DNA of 64,000 bases, taken from Hydractinia symbiolongicarpus. Lineage: Eukaryota; Cnidaria; Hydrozoa; Anthoathecata; Hydractiniidae. Location of the stretch: positions 24,249,001 through 24,313,000 of the forward strand of contig NC_079882.1 in assembly GCF_029227915.1 (NCBI RefSeq), given 5' to 3'. This document shows positions 31,280-43,388 of this stretch, piece by piece (the first letter of the stretch is position 1; every line of letters starts with the position of its first letter). The translations under genes and the position numbers were made by a program. The notes below the pieces were generated by a model that was not told the origin of the DNA, searched no databases, and was given only the letters and a program-made list of their open reading frames with translations.

Positions 31280-32640
31280 TTTTCTAAAATATCGTTTTTA
31301 TTTGTGTATGGATAGTTATCCAAATCTACTGTTTGTTTTAATATTTCTCCTTTGATAAATGTATGTATAGGTGTCCCACATTCCAGCAAACTTACTGTGT
31401 TAAGATAAAAAATAAAGTATTCCATGAATTGAGCTGTTAGAACATCTAATTTATTATTTCGTACAAGCGTATTTGCGACTTTTTTCCAAAATCTCCTTCT
31501 TAGTGGTGTATGGATGGGCATCAAACATCACTCCTTGTTTAGTGTCTAGCATAAAGTTTTCTACCAGGTTGGCGTGCTGAATATTTTAATTCGCGAGAAG
31601 GGTAAATTAAAAAAATGCGTTTTTTAAATGATGCATGTATATCGATAGAATCTCTATTTTTATAAGGTATGGATGGATCTCTCATTTTCTTGGTTGTTTA
31701 CTGAGGAGAACTAATGTTGTATACACAGGTCTGCTACGACATGCTGTATGTTTTTTCCGCCTGAAGGAAGGTTTTGCAAAATATCCTTTTAATATTGTAT
31801 GGTGGTATGAATCAGTCTCCCCCGTTCCTGCTTCTTACTGAGTGGGATAAAGTCTTCCTGTGAATTCACATGTTAGGACATCTGATATTATCTAAATCTC
31901 CTTTTTAGTAGTGTATGGATGGATATCTAACTTTTTATTCAGCGTGAAAAGCAACTTCCAAAATTCTCATTTTAAATGATGTATGGATGGGTCTCACACT
32001 CTCGTGCCTGTTTTCTGAGTGAAATAAAGTCTCGAATTGGCCGACCAAGAGATTTAATACTTCACCTTTCGCGATGTCGTTTTTATCAGATCTCTTTGTT
32101 AGGTTGTATTGCAGGATCTTTTGCTCCCTTGCCTGTTTACAGAGTAGAAGAAAGGTTTTTTTATTTGCTTACTAGAACATTGAACATTTCATTTGGTGCG
32201 AGAGAGCTTTAACAAAATCTTTGATGTATGCACATGCAATGATATACGCACGCGTGTGCTACTCGCCCTTTCGATTTTTGAAAAGAAAAAAGTGATCGTT
32301 TGACGTTTTTTTATTCTGTTCTTTTTTTATATTGCGTAAGGTTATTCCCCAAAATACTTTTTTAATGATGAATTGATAGGTTTCGCTACTTGTCTAATTG
32401 TTTTTTAATCAGAATAAGCTTTTCCTTGTTTAGCTTCACAATACATTCAATATCGTATTTATTGCGGGAATAGTTTCCTAAATTTTGTTTTTAGTATTGT
32501 ATGTGTAGGTATGGATGGGCCTGGCTACTTGCCTAAATATTTACCCTAATAGGACATCTTCCCCTATTACTTAATTCAGTTCGCTTGCTTGTGTATTGAC
32601 TAGAATGAAGTTTCCCCTTGCTTTTTTGTACAGCATGCGT
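31280..32640. repeat. Degenerate satellite, period about 130 bp
   Basis: The phrase GTGTATGGATGG(G/A) or close variants occur at about 31302, 31508, 31667, 31797, 31912, 31979, 32105, 32366 and 32508. Each copy sits in similar surroundings: a preceding TCTC(C/-)TTTTTAG, a following TCTCACTC-TTGCCTGTTTACTGAGT, and AAAGTCTTCCTTGT. Spacings cluster around 115-160 with doubles (261), which suggests an old tandem array. Confidence 0.55.
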
Positions 32641-32649
32641 TTTCGAACA

Positions 32650-34060
32650 AGCTCGTTAAAATTTAGAACAGTTGTACACGTTTCATGTGATCAAAATCGA
32701 CCTTAAATGTTAATTCAAGATATTTAGTAGGCCTAAAATTTTAAATTTTGTTCAAGGATGAATTTCACGTTGCAAAATATTAAATGCGTACGATCATGGA
32801 TGGAGGCGTTGTTTTATAAATGGCAAGCATATGCAATAACCCATTGGGTAATTCATTACTCTGCAAGTAATAAAAGAGAAACAGTTACATTAATACATGT
32901 AGTCATGCTGTCGAGCATGGTGATACATACTAACTTTTTGTTGCCCTTCCCTGACCTCTTCCCAGGTTAACTTGTATTATGTTTCATAAGTACAACGTCG
33001 TCCCGGGTCTAGGTTGTATTTAAATTAACGTGAATTTTTTAAAAAATTTGCCTAAAAAGCAAAAATAGCCGAATACCAGTTGGCTGCAACAAAAGTTTTC
33101 AAATAGCTGGCTACACCCTTTACTTTAATAAAAACTTTGGCGAAGTCTAAAGTTTGTTAATTCAAGGAGACAACAGTTTCAATAAACCTGTAATACTTAG
33201 CTAGGGTTTTTAACTCACAATTAATTTTGTAACAACAAGCTTTATGATGTGTTTTTATTTGAAGTGACATTGAATTTTGTGAATTCCAAGCAAATGTCTA
33301 TTGTTGTAAAACCATGAAAGTTATTGGTTCGAATCCAATCCATCTTTGAAGGTGGTAGTTCAAATGGAAGAACAACATGGTGTGCAGTAATTAGTTTCAT
33401 ACTGCAACAAACAATAATCCAAATCAATTCAAAATTTAAAATTCATACAGTTATACCCTTTTTCCGTCTCTTTGTGTGCAAAATTGCGGTGAACAGAATA
33501 AGCTCCATTAATCTACAAAAAAATCGAAGGTTCAATTCGATATCGGGGTATTTTAATTATTTTTAATTGCCATTAATAATAAGAACCGCCGTACGCTTTG
33601 TTACGCAATCTTCTGTAACCACATCATCAAGTTCTATCCATGCCAGTACCGATAAGTAACGATATGGATGAAATTCTTATTTATCTTTTGCAGCTTTTTT
33701 AAAATGGAAACAAATCAGAAATTTAAGCTCTTCGAATTTTCTATCGTGATTAATCAAAAGTTAATGGTTCGACAACGAAGATTTGAACAGTCAGATTTAA
33801 ATAGTAAAGTTGTTGGGTTGGGTTTTGACAAGGTTTAAAATGTCCTCGTTATGACTTTTTTGACTTCTAAGGGCTTTGTTTTTACAACATCCTCACTATA
33901 AAAAACGGACAATATATCGATAATGTAGAATGGATATTATGTCCATATGCACTGGAATGAACGGGCTTCTAAATATTGATATATTGACCATATGTATAAA
34001 AAATGGATATAATGATGATTTTTTCAGGAGATCCAAGAATCCATATAATGTAGAGACCTG
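32650..34060. other. AT-rich intergenic DNA, no supported feature
   Basis: Short frames only. A GGTTCGAATCC string at about 33326 resembles a tRNA T-arm, but no matching A-box or acceptor stem was found. Confidence 0.45.
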
Positions 34061-34067
34061 GTGACGC

Positions 34068-34490
34068 GTCTATCCGCTGCACTGCAGGGCGCTCCGCGGT
34101 TTACGGACTACTGCATCCTTGTTCCCCACCCTCTACCCTGTTTTCAGACAAGGAAATATAACACTAAGATTTATTTATTTACGCCATCATCGGTATCTAC
34201 AAACTTGAGAAGCCGCCACTTACACTAGACAGCAGAGGCTGTAGCCAGGATACCCAGCTCAACCTTCCACAACATTTCATATTATAATTTATGGCTGGCC
34301 TAGTTATTTAAGCTTTCTTTTATAGAGAAAGAAAAAATGATTATAAGGGTGGTTTGAAGGGACAACGCTGGGTCTCCTGGCCAAATTTATGGCTAGACAG
34401 ACTGAAAGCCTTTGGAGATGGCCAGCCAGTTAGGCGTGTACAAGAGTTATCTCACCTTCTTTTTTGCCTCCAGCGGTGAGTTAAGGGGCC
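34068..34490. repeat. GC-richer island, probable dispersed repeat
   Basis: Base composition changes sharply (CGCGTCTATCCGCTGCACTG, GGGCGCTCCGCGGTTTACGG) against an AT-rich background, and falls back near 34490. No coding frame or clear tRNA-type promoter is visible. I infer a SINE or other repeat of unknown family. Confidence 0.35.
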
Positions 34491-35686
34491 ATTAATTCAT
34501 ACTGTATATTTTACCGTGGTCACTCACAAACAGAGTTGTTTGCCATGGTATAGACAACCGCACCAAACTAAATTGCTTAAAAAGGATAACTATCATAACA
34601 CAGGAACTCACAGTAGAGTACTAAACACAAAGTAAAAGGCTAAGAGTATAAAATATCAATTGTTTAATAACAATCTATGAAGTTTCCTGTAATGGAGGAT
34701 CATTTGAGACTTAATTAATCAGCATCAGATAGTTTGTTGGGAAAGGTTGCTGAATATTGTTTCATTATTTAAAAAAATGAACGCCGAGCGAATGTAGATT
34801 GAAGGTGGTTGTATATCTAGGTAGCTTGTGAGTGAAGTGCAGAAAAATTATATTTCGAGCTAAAAATGATTCCTTCCTGACCAATATAGTGAATTTCAAA
34901 AGGAATAATTGAAACAAGAACGTGTTGAAATTTCAATAAACACATTGAAAATGTGTATGTACTTTTCATGAAACAATCGCATAATGGTGCCATGGCGAAA
35001 ATTTATCTCACGAAATTTAATTTCACTTTTCGAAATTCTTCTTCAATTCAATTCAATCTTGCAAAGTTTCTATGATTAAAGTAGGTAAGATATATTCTAT
35101 CATCTGAATATATCTTCTCTCTGAAAAAGATCTAGCAAAATGGGAAAGTTGCTCCGTGAAAAATTTAAAAATAACAACAGCTAGCGAAAAGGACAACGAC
35201 ACCTTATTTCATGGGCAGAAGCAATGCATATAAGGACAAACAAGAAACAAAGAAGGCAGATAATAAAAGGAGAATTGAATTACATAGTATGTAAATCTGT
35301 GGAGACTCTGATAAAAATTATAAATGTTGAAAATTATATTGTATGGTAGTAAAACTTGAGAGCCAATACTGTTTATGTATAAAATAGAAGTAGAGGGTTT
35401 AAATTTTACAATTTTTAAAGTTTTTAAATTTTACAACGAATGCTTGATGCTGAAATATTTTGCTCAATGTCTTTTTATTTCTAAATATATACAGTATTAG
35501 GATATGGTTATTAGAATTAGGGAACATACTATATTTTTATCTCAAAATATACAGATTTTTTGGCTTGATATTCAAAAACATTTTGTCTGTTGTTTTGAAT
35601 TTTGGATAGTGAAACAAACTCCAATACATTTTTGTTGATACATGTTGTGTCATCATACTTTATTTTCCACTTTTTCATATTTGAAG

Positions 35687-35806
35687 GAACACATTCAATT
35701 AGCATTGGATTTATTGGCTACAATGCCGCCATCACAAAACAGTTCTCAACTATGGGTAGACTTCATGAAGTGTCATCCCAATGGATGGAAAATACTGGAA
35801 TTGATG
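35687..35806 (+). pseudogene. Exon-like 40-codon segment, unrecognised
   Basis: After a T-rich stretch ending AG, exactly 40 codons lead to a perfect donor GTAAGT. The translation includes EHIQLALDLLATMPPSQNSS and VDFMKCHPNGWKILEL, which looks protein-like. No start codon exon or following compatible exon is evident. It could be a stray exon of a decayed gene or transposon. Confidence 0.35.
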
Positions 35807-35977
35807 GTAAGTAGAATTGTTGTTACATTTCTTGACACTTCGTATATCACGATTTTACATTTATTGTGAAAACATTCGGATAGAGGTACTGTAGGGCTCA
35901 AAAAATAGTGGCAACAACGAAAATATTGTTACACAAAAATATCTCCCAATATATACTACATCGTATTTTTTAAAGGA

Positions 35978-36190
35978 TTGTCGATGAAATTTAAAAGAGT
36001 TGTTCTGATTGAATTAGAGCTGTTGAAAAGATGTGAAGAAGAAGTCGGCATACTCAAAAAAGAAATGTCTAGCTACTTGCTTCCTTTTTGCTGCTTGAAG
36101 AAACTCTTTACGTTAAGATTTCAATCAAGAACTACGATATTTTCGATTCTCACTTTTACCACACGCTTGTCCTATTCGTACGGAGATTAG
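35978..36190 (+). pseudogene. Short frame resembling a KDZ-type transposase segment
   Basis: The translation contains LIELELLKRCEEEVGILKKE. This resembles the R-x-x-E-E-x-x-(L/I)-L-x-x-E-M heptads seen in Kyakuja-Dileera-Zisupton transposases. The rest of the 70-codon frame does not fit, so it is at best a small fragment. The match is a weak, memory-based pattern and is uncertain. Confidence 0.28.
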
Positions 36191-37394
36191 AAGACAATGT
36201 GAAAGTGCGCGAAAAAACTATAAAAACCCAATTAAAATTAATGTGACGTGACGGGTCTCCATCTCCGAGACGGATCTTCATCGTTTATGTTCAAAACAGT
36301 TTTCTTCTTCTCCTCCTCACTCACTCCACGCAGCATGTTCTATTGTTTGTAATCAATTTATATTATCAACTTGTGTCAAGTCATTAAAATATGTTTCTGA
36401 ACTATAAAGGGAATAAAGAAATTGAGTTTGTTCCAAAGTCTTTTAGCCCGCATTCATTTCATTCTACTTCAATCAAAACTATTAGCTGTATACTATTTCA
36501 ACTATTTGTAGAATATATTTTTTTAACAAGTACTTATTTGCTTCTTATAATAATACAAGATGTATAGTATACGTAAAACTAGCTCACCTTATACGTGGCA
36601 CTGTATTATATATATTCATTTGTGGAAATAAATTGAAATCAATCACAATGGGCTATCAAACAGAAAGTGAATGTTTCAAAATATCATTCCGGGCATGCTA
36701 TGTAATATATTAAAAAGGATGGCCACAAGCTTGATCATATTTTTTTGAAGTAATCACATAAAAAACTTTCTATATTAACAAAAAGCAATATATAAAGAAG
36801 TAGTAATCTTCTTGTGAAACATTCTGTGATGCCACAGATGCTAATGGTTTTGACTTTCGTAGTGCATGAGCATATTTTTTGAAAAAAATAATTATTTGAG
36901 GAAACTACAAAGAAAAATTGAATTACTGTCAGTACATTTATATACATTATGAGAACCATCATAAAACCATTCAATAAACCTGAAAGTATAATTCATAACT
37001 TCAGTCTATGAAATACACAAACACATTTCATCAAGAAACTACAACTACAAACTACAATCGTTCAATATATATTAACAATTGTTTCACAAAAAAAACGGAT
37101 TCTTCTATATTCGAAAGCATAACAGATTAATCCTTAACGAAGACGACGTGATACACGTTTGCCTAAAGTTCATTCCAGTATATGTTAACAAGTTTTAATG
37201 TTGTGAAACAAAAAAAGGTTTCGTTCAACCAAGAGATAATCGCTATATACAAAAGTATTCAGGCCTCAATTCATCGAAACAAGACAAGTAGAGTTCGTAT
37301 ATGTGATAATACATTAGACACAATTCATTTCCGGCCAAAATTAAGCGAAACGAGAGAAATCTGCAGGGCTTAACTGATAATGCCATAGACAAGT

Positions 37395-37945
37395 GCCGAC
37401 TTCGGTGTTATGAAAGGCCCAATTCACCAAAACAACGGAACCTGCTATGTATGGATTGCTTCTAGAAACAGGACCATTTTCCTAAATTTTTTTTCAACGA
37501 CCTAGCTCACCGAAACAATCAAATCTATTATGTACGGATTCCTTTTAGAAACAGGATCCTTTTTCTGAATGTTTACCAATGGCTCAATTTACCGAAATAA
37601 CCGAATCTGTGATGTATGAATTGCTTCTAGAAACAGAAGCTTTTTCGTGAATGCTTAACAATGGGCCAATCCACCGAAACAACTGAATCTGTGATGTATG
37701 GATTGCTTCTAGAAACAGGAGCTCTTTCCTGAATGATTATCAAAGGTCTAATTTGCGGAAATAACTGTATCTCTTACTTATCAGAGGCTCGATTTACCAA
37801 CATAACCGAATGTGTTATGTATGGATTGCTTTTGAAATCGGGAATTCTCACCTGAATATTTTGTGAAGGCAATTTCGCAAATGTTAGCCAACTTTATGTG
37901 TATGGATTGCTCCTGACTTTCCAATTCTTTCCTAACTTTTTTGTT
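37395..37945. repeat. Degenerate tandem repeat, period about 85 bp
   Basis: Units carry ATGTATGGATTGCTTCTAGA near 37447, 37534, 37612, 37695, 37817 and 37898, each followed by AAACAGGA-x-CTTTTTCCTGAAT and preceded by CAATTCACCGAAACAAC-like sequence. About six to seven copies can be followed, well diverged. The shared TATGGAT core recalls the satellite at 31280-32640. Confidence 0.75.
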
Positions 37946-38179
37946 AAAGCCTTACAGATGTAAATTTCTTCCGCCCTTTAAGGAAATAAAAATCTGATAT
38001 TAAAGTACCACATCAAATGCGGTTGATTAATAATTAATATTAAAAATCAAATAGAAGAATAATTTTAACAAAAGAGCTTTGGCTCTTTTGGGATAAGGCA
38101 GTTTAGAAGGGGATTAAACACAAGACGACGATAAACATTTGCGTAGATATTTACGCTCCATCTTATAATACAACCACTA

Positions 38180-39740
38180 TGTATATAACACCAAATGTCA
38201 ATAAGAAAACAAATTAATCAAGTTCAGAGAGCACAGAAAACGAATACAAAAAGTTGTATCCACAAGGTTCCAGCCCTGCTCAGTTTTATGGTACCGCCAA
38301 GGTTCACAAGATACCACCTAATTCTACAGTAGCTGACGATTTACCATCACGACCCATCATATCGAATATCGGATCTGCTACTTACAACACATCAAACTAC
38401 CTCGCGAAATCTTTAACACCGCTGACAAAGTCAACATATACTACTGAAAGCTCTTTAGATTTTATATTATCATTGAAAGGAGAAAAGATACCTCATAATT
38501 ACAAACTAGTACCTTTTGACGTCACTAGTTTATTCACCAACGTTCCGTTGGAACAAAAGATAGACATAATATTGCAAAAGATATATGCTGAAAAAGTTAT
38601 AGAAACAAAAATTAAGCGAGAGGAAATGAAACATCCATTAATCTCATGTACAAAACATGTACATTTCAGTTTTAACAACCAACTTATATTCAGGTAGATG
38701 GTGTAGCAATGGGCTCGCCTCTAGGACCAGTCCTAGCATATCTTCATGGTTGAGTTGGAGAATGAAATAGTCCCAAAATTAGAAAAATTCAGTAAAATTT
38801 TGGAAGAAATATGTAGATGACACTGTTAATGAAAACCAGATAAACAATGTGCTGATCACACTTAATAGTTACCATTCGAATATCCAGTGAACATATGAAG
38901 TTAAAAACGATAACTACATAGCCTTTCTTGATGTAAAAACACATCTATTTATCGAAAAGACACGAACACTGACATATAAATGCACTAGAATTCATCTGCA
39001 TCACGCCCATGGAAAGTTGAAACGGTTAAATGGTTGGTGTTGAGAGCGTTTAATATATGCTCTTAATCACAAGATCTGAAATACGAACTAAATCACTTAA
39101 AAAATGTGTTTATAAAAAACTTATCCCGAAGCAGTTGTATCTAATGTAATTAATAACACACAGCGAAATTTCAACATTCAAAATGCCGACACTGTTTCTG
39201 AAGAAGACACCAATGAATCTCCAATAACACCTTTCATGGTTTTTATTCTGTCAAGTCTGGCTACGGGAAAATAAATAAGGTTAATTTCGTTTAAGAAAAG
39301 CGAATTAGAAAATAATGGTAACTGCTTAGTAAAGCGTCTAACACTTTTAAACAGTTTCTATCAGCCAATGTCAAGCCACGCATTGCTGATCAATGTAAAA
39401 TGTTATGTTTGCTATTTTCTGTGTAATAGAACCAAGGATGAACACAACATGGTGTTGTGTACAAATATACTTGTCCGGTGGAATAGTGCGATGCTACATA
39501 CATTGGTGAAACAGCCAGGAGGCTTAATGAAAGATAGACCACCAAAAACGCGATAAGAACTCTCACATCCTAAAACATTCAGTCATTGAGAATTACCAAC
39601 TTAGTGAACAAAAGAACTTCAGTATTTTGATAGATAATGTTCACCACTTTAAAAAGAAAAAAATAGCTGAGGCCATGTATATTTGTGATAACAGTCCCAC
39701 GCTTAATGTACAGGGATTATCTGTTCCATTAAAATTGTTT
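38180..39740 (+). mobile_element. Decayed Penelope-like element (RT plus GIY-YIG)
   Basis: The frame 38254-38697 reads YPQGSSPAQFYGTAKVHKIP, RPIISNIGSATYN and VPFDVTSLFTNVPL. These are the characteristic RT blocks of Penelope-like elements. The next block continues across a frame change as VDGVAMGSPLGPVLA (about 38696-38741), and YVDDTV, the active site, follows near 38810-38827. Further on, about 39458-39537, a translation with two stops gives VYKYTC, then CDATYIGETARRLNER, which is the GIY-YIG endonuclease core. The N-terminal part of the element is missing and several frameshifts and stops separate the pieces. Confidence 0.82.
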
Positions 39741-39956
39741 TAAGATAAATATTATTATAGTCAACAAGGGGAGGAGTGCATTTGTGCACCGCGCGGTGGA
39801 CGTTACCCTCACCAACGGTATATAGTTTATATACCTTTGGGTATGCCGTTATGTGTTATATGTTTCGTTAAGTATTGTTTTATACGTCCTCTGTGTATTG
39901 CGTAGTTGTTGAAAATTATATTTAAAAAACTTTTGAGAGAATTGTAACAATTTACG

Positions 39957-39992
39957 TTGATAATTGTCTTGTAGTAACAAGACGAAATATCC
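39957..39992 (+). ncRNA. Possible degenerate hammerhead ribozyme of the Penelope-like element
   Basis: The sequence TTGATAATT is followed by a perfect stem GTCTTG/CAAGAC with loop TAGTAA, then GAAATA. The hammerhead core is CUGAUGA, stem II, GAAA; here the second core element is intact and the first is altered. Penelope-like elements are known to carry short hammerheads in their terminal repeats, and this lies about 220 bases past the GIY-YIG region, on the same strand. Stems I and III were not resolved, so this remains a candidate. Confidence 0.42.
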
Positions 39993-40719
39993 GTTAAAAT
40001 AAAATAAAAAATGTCATCATCAATCAAACTTCTCGTATTTATTTTTATTGTGAAGTTATATACCGAATTAATATATAAGACTAATTAAGCAAGAACATAT
40101 TTGTTAATATCGATCTGCTTGTGCTAAGGCACTTGCCATTGTATAACTGGATGTCAGTTGAGCTTGCTGCAATTTTTGGTTATATAAATTGGCAAAACAG
40201 TAACAGCTAGTGGATTTCAATAATCAGTTTCTTCACTAAAAAACAATTAATCTTTAAGAATCTTGCTATTAGATCACAGAAATGTTACACGAAAAACTTT
40301 GGAAATGAATACAATTAATTTGGAAACTATGAATTTTAGGAAAAGTAATAGCAAACAGAGAAATATATCACCTAGCAGTCATAATATGTATTGTAAAGAA
40401 ACATATAACAACAACATGATCAACACTAACATTTTATTCCAATACATGGAAAAAGAGTTTGGCAGTACTTTTAAGCTCTATCATGTGTACAGGTAGTGGC
40501 ATAAAAAGACACCTTAGTCATTAAAGTTACTGCAAAAAAACTTTCATAACAAAAGAACCATCCAGTATGTAAATTCTCTTACAATTCTGCCTCAAACCAC
40601 TGATGGTGATTTATATTTAATGTGGTCTGTGCTCAATGGATTTTAGGATGGACCAGGTTTCCAGTGTTTAGCTCCCATTGCTACAAAAATCTTTATGAAA
40701 TGACAACCTAACTAGACAA

Positions 40720-40797
40720 TGGGGGGACATTGAACTTATAATCTCAAGTAGAGGAGATGATTCAAACGCTCTACCGACAGAGCTGCACTAAATCCAT
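40720..40797 (-). mobile_element. tRNA-derived SINE or tRNA pseudogene
   Basis: The minus strand reads AGTGCAGCTCTGTCGGTAGA (A-box and D-arm, with GCTCTGTCGGTAGAGC pairing), then GCGTTTGAATCATC, and later GATTATAAGTTCAATGTCCC (B-box-like). The order and spacing are tRNA-like, but the T-stem and acceptor stem do not close, so it is not an intact tRNA. Confidence 0.55.
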
Positions 40798-40959
40798 CAT
40801 CTTTTTAAGAACTTATGGGAACACGACCTTATATTTGCTGCAATGATTTCCACAACATAGCTTAGTACACCTTTTTTGCTTGACATGACATTCATACTCT
40901 TTTTAGAAAGATTGCAGTTCCCGAGCATTAACAAATGTAAAAATAACATTTTGCATTGA

Positions 40960-41500
40960 TTATAATGTTTTGTTAGAAACAGCATCCATACTTTTACTAA
41001 CAGCGCGTGAAACCGCCACAGCATTGACGCAATTCTTATATTGATTTTCACCACACAGTGTTCTGTTAAAGGCACATAAGACGTATATTGGTTCCATGGT
41101 TACAGAACTCTTATGCACACATTCGCTAAAATTTTCAAGAGGGGAAAGCAAATACACAGTTTGTGCTTGCTATCAACGACACAGTATCCATAAATTCGGC
41201 GAATTTTTTTAAAAAAATTATATTTGGCGCACTTTTTTACATGTGTTGTAAACGACTCAGCATCCATACATTTCTTAGATTGTTTTTCACTGATCATTCA
41301 CTTGTTCGTTGTAATGTAATCAGTTTCTCCACTAAAAAACAAAACACAAAACAATAAAATATTGAAGCAATTCTCCGTAATTTGCAGACAATATATAGAG
41401 GTCTAATAGTACTCTAAAAGATGTGTTCACATATTTCTATTTGAGGAGTCTAAAGCAATAAAAAAGCAAGGACTTACATTTACATTGTATGGATCTTCGT
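40960..41500. repeat. Diverged repeat with CAGCATCCATAC core
   Basis: Variants of CAG(C/T)ATCCATA occur at about 40980, 41170 and 41259, with GTATGGATCT near 41488 in the other sense. They look like remnants of the same TATGGAT-type satellite in inverted orientation. Poorly resolved. Confidence 0.3.
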
Positions 41501-41752
41501 TTAATATTATTCTTACGATTTTTCATGTCAGTAATTGGCTGTCTGTTCTATATTACCAAAAATACAATTTAGCAAAGCAAAAAAATGAATGCCAAGATTT
41601 AACCTAAATATAACGTAAATATTTCTTAATAACCCTAGAAGGACACTGGTCTCTGCTTCATGTACAATAAAAATATAAAGTAAAAGAACGTTTTAGTCCA
41701 AAGTAAAAGTCTGCATAACTTTTTAAACAGTTGTGTGAAAGTTTAACAAACA

Positions 41753-41943
41753 TTTAAGAAATTTCCTCAAATAATTATTTTTAACGTTGCAAAAATAAGA
41801 AATATAAAAACATTTATATATATGCAAATAGTAATGAATGGAAACATTTAAGAAGTTTCCTCAAATAATTATTTTTTAATGCTGGAAATATATAAATAAA
41901 AAAACCCATCTATTCATGCATGCAGATAGTAATGAATGGAAAC
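41753..41943. repeat. Two-unit tandem duplication, about 95 bp each
   Basis: ACATTTAAGAA(A/G)TTTCCTC followed by AAATAATTATTTTTAA and ending GATAGTAATGAATGGAAAC (first copy AAATAGTAATG) is present twice in a row. The second copy has a small insertion. Confidence 0.75.
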
Positions 41944-43388
41944 TCGTTGTTCTTAATTGAAAAAAAATTTTTATATAGAAAAATCCTAGTTGGTACACAT
42001 TGCATTTTTGCTGTTTTTTAGGCTGAATCAAAAAGAAAAACATTTATGTGGAGTATTTGTTCCACTAGTGCTATTGGCTTTATACCATAGGTTATAACTG
42101 TGTGCCGTTTTCATGAATACAAATAGGTCCAGAATCAATTTTTAAAAGCCAATTGCTCTTTTCAAGTACAAGTTTCAGGAATTTCATAAAGTTTCTTCAT
42201 TGACGGTATTTTTTGGGCTTGGTGACTTGTTGATTATATTTTCAGCCTGAACACATATGTATTTGTTTTGACGCACAATCAAATACTTGCAACACTGACA
42301 CTGGTCCATTGTGGCCAAAAAGTAGCGATGTATGTCACTCACTAACTGCAATGCTTGTTGATTCTTTTTTCCTTATTGCTTTATAAAAATCCAAACAATG
42401 TTTTCAATTCTGTTGACATGGTCACAAAAAGACAAATAGAAATAACAGACTTCGTAGACTACACATTCATTGAGAAAATTGTATTACATCCAGACTATTA
42501 GAGAACTCTATTTCAATTAAATTTTAACAAAGTTTTGTGATATATAGTATGATTTTCATTAAGTATATGCGGGAATATTGGAATACCATGCTTGACTCTG
42601 TACAGTTAATCAGTTAAAGCTAAGATGTTAATGGATAACAATATAGAACCACTGAATTATGTTTCACATGAATTAAATTCCATGTGGACTATTTTTTTTT
42701 TGTGGATGCCACATCGTCTGTAATTAGTTTGCAGATATTTTTTGAGCTGATTAATTAATGTGAATAACTGTTTTTTGTAGACAGACTTAGTTCAAATATC
42801 TCAAGTGGACTTAATTTGACAATTTTTTTAAACAACAATACCATGAATTTTACCCATGCTAAACATAATTCACGGAATACAAACACTGTGATCAGTAGGA
42901 AACGCATGTTTGGCCAATGTAGCTTTGATACACAAAGAAATATTGACATAAATTCTGTATTTTTTCTTAAAAAAAACAAAAAAATGTTCCCTGATTTTTA
43001 AAATGTATGTTGGGTTTATAGTTAACGGACTAGATTTTATGTGTCTTGAGCCATCGTGACAACGTTTTGCAAAATAGAAAATGTTTGGTGGCTAATCCTG
43101 CTGGAAAAGGTTTTAATATGGTGTAGTTATTTCGTGCTTTTTTCACCGCTACTTGTGAGATTTTAAAATATATGTTCAGGTAGGGGGTACAGTACATCTG
43201 AATAAAGCACTCCGCCATGATGTGTGACGGTTTAAGTGATCCAACTGGCATTCAATGTCTTATAAATAACTCAATTTTATTTGAATCGCACTTGCAGAAA
43301 ACTTCTTTCTATAACAACTCAACAGAGTTTTAGTATAACGTATATCTGCACTAATCACTAGATGAATGGCAGGGTTTAACTGCATTTA

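Noticed and set aside
33320-33345. tRNA-like GGTTCGAATCC motif
   Set aside because: No matching A-box, anticodon arm or acceptor stem could be drawn around it.
33510-33550. Second GGTTCAATTCG motif resembling a T-arm
   Set aside because: Isolated motif in AT-rich DNA without a cloverleaf; a mitochondrial insert was considered but nothing else supports it.
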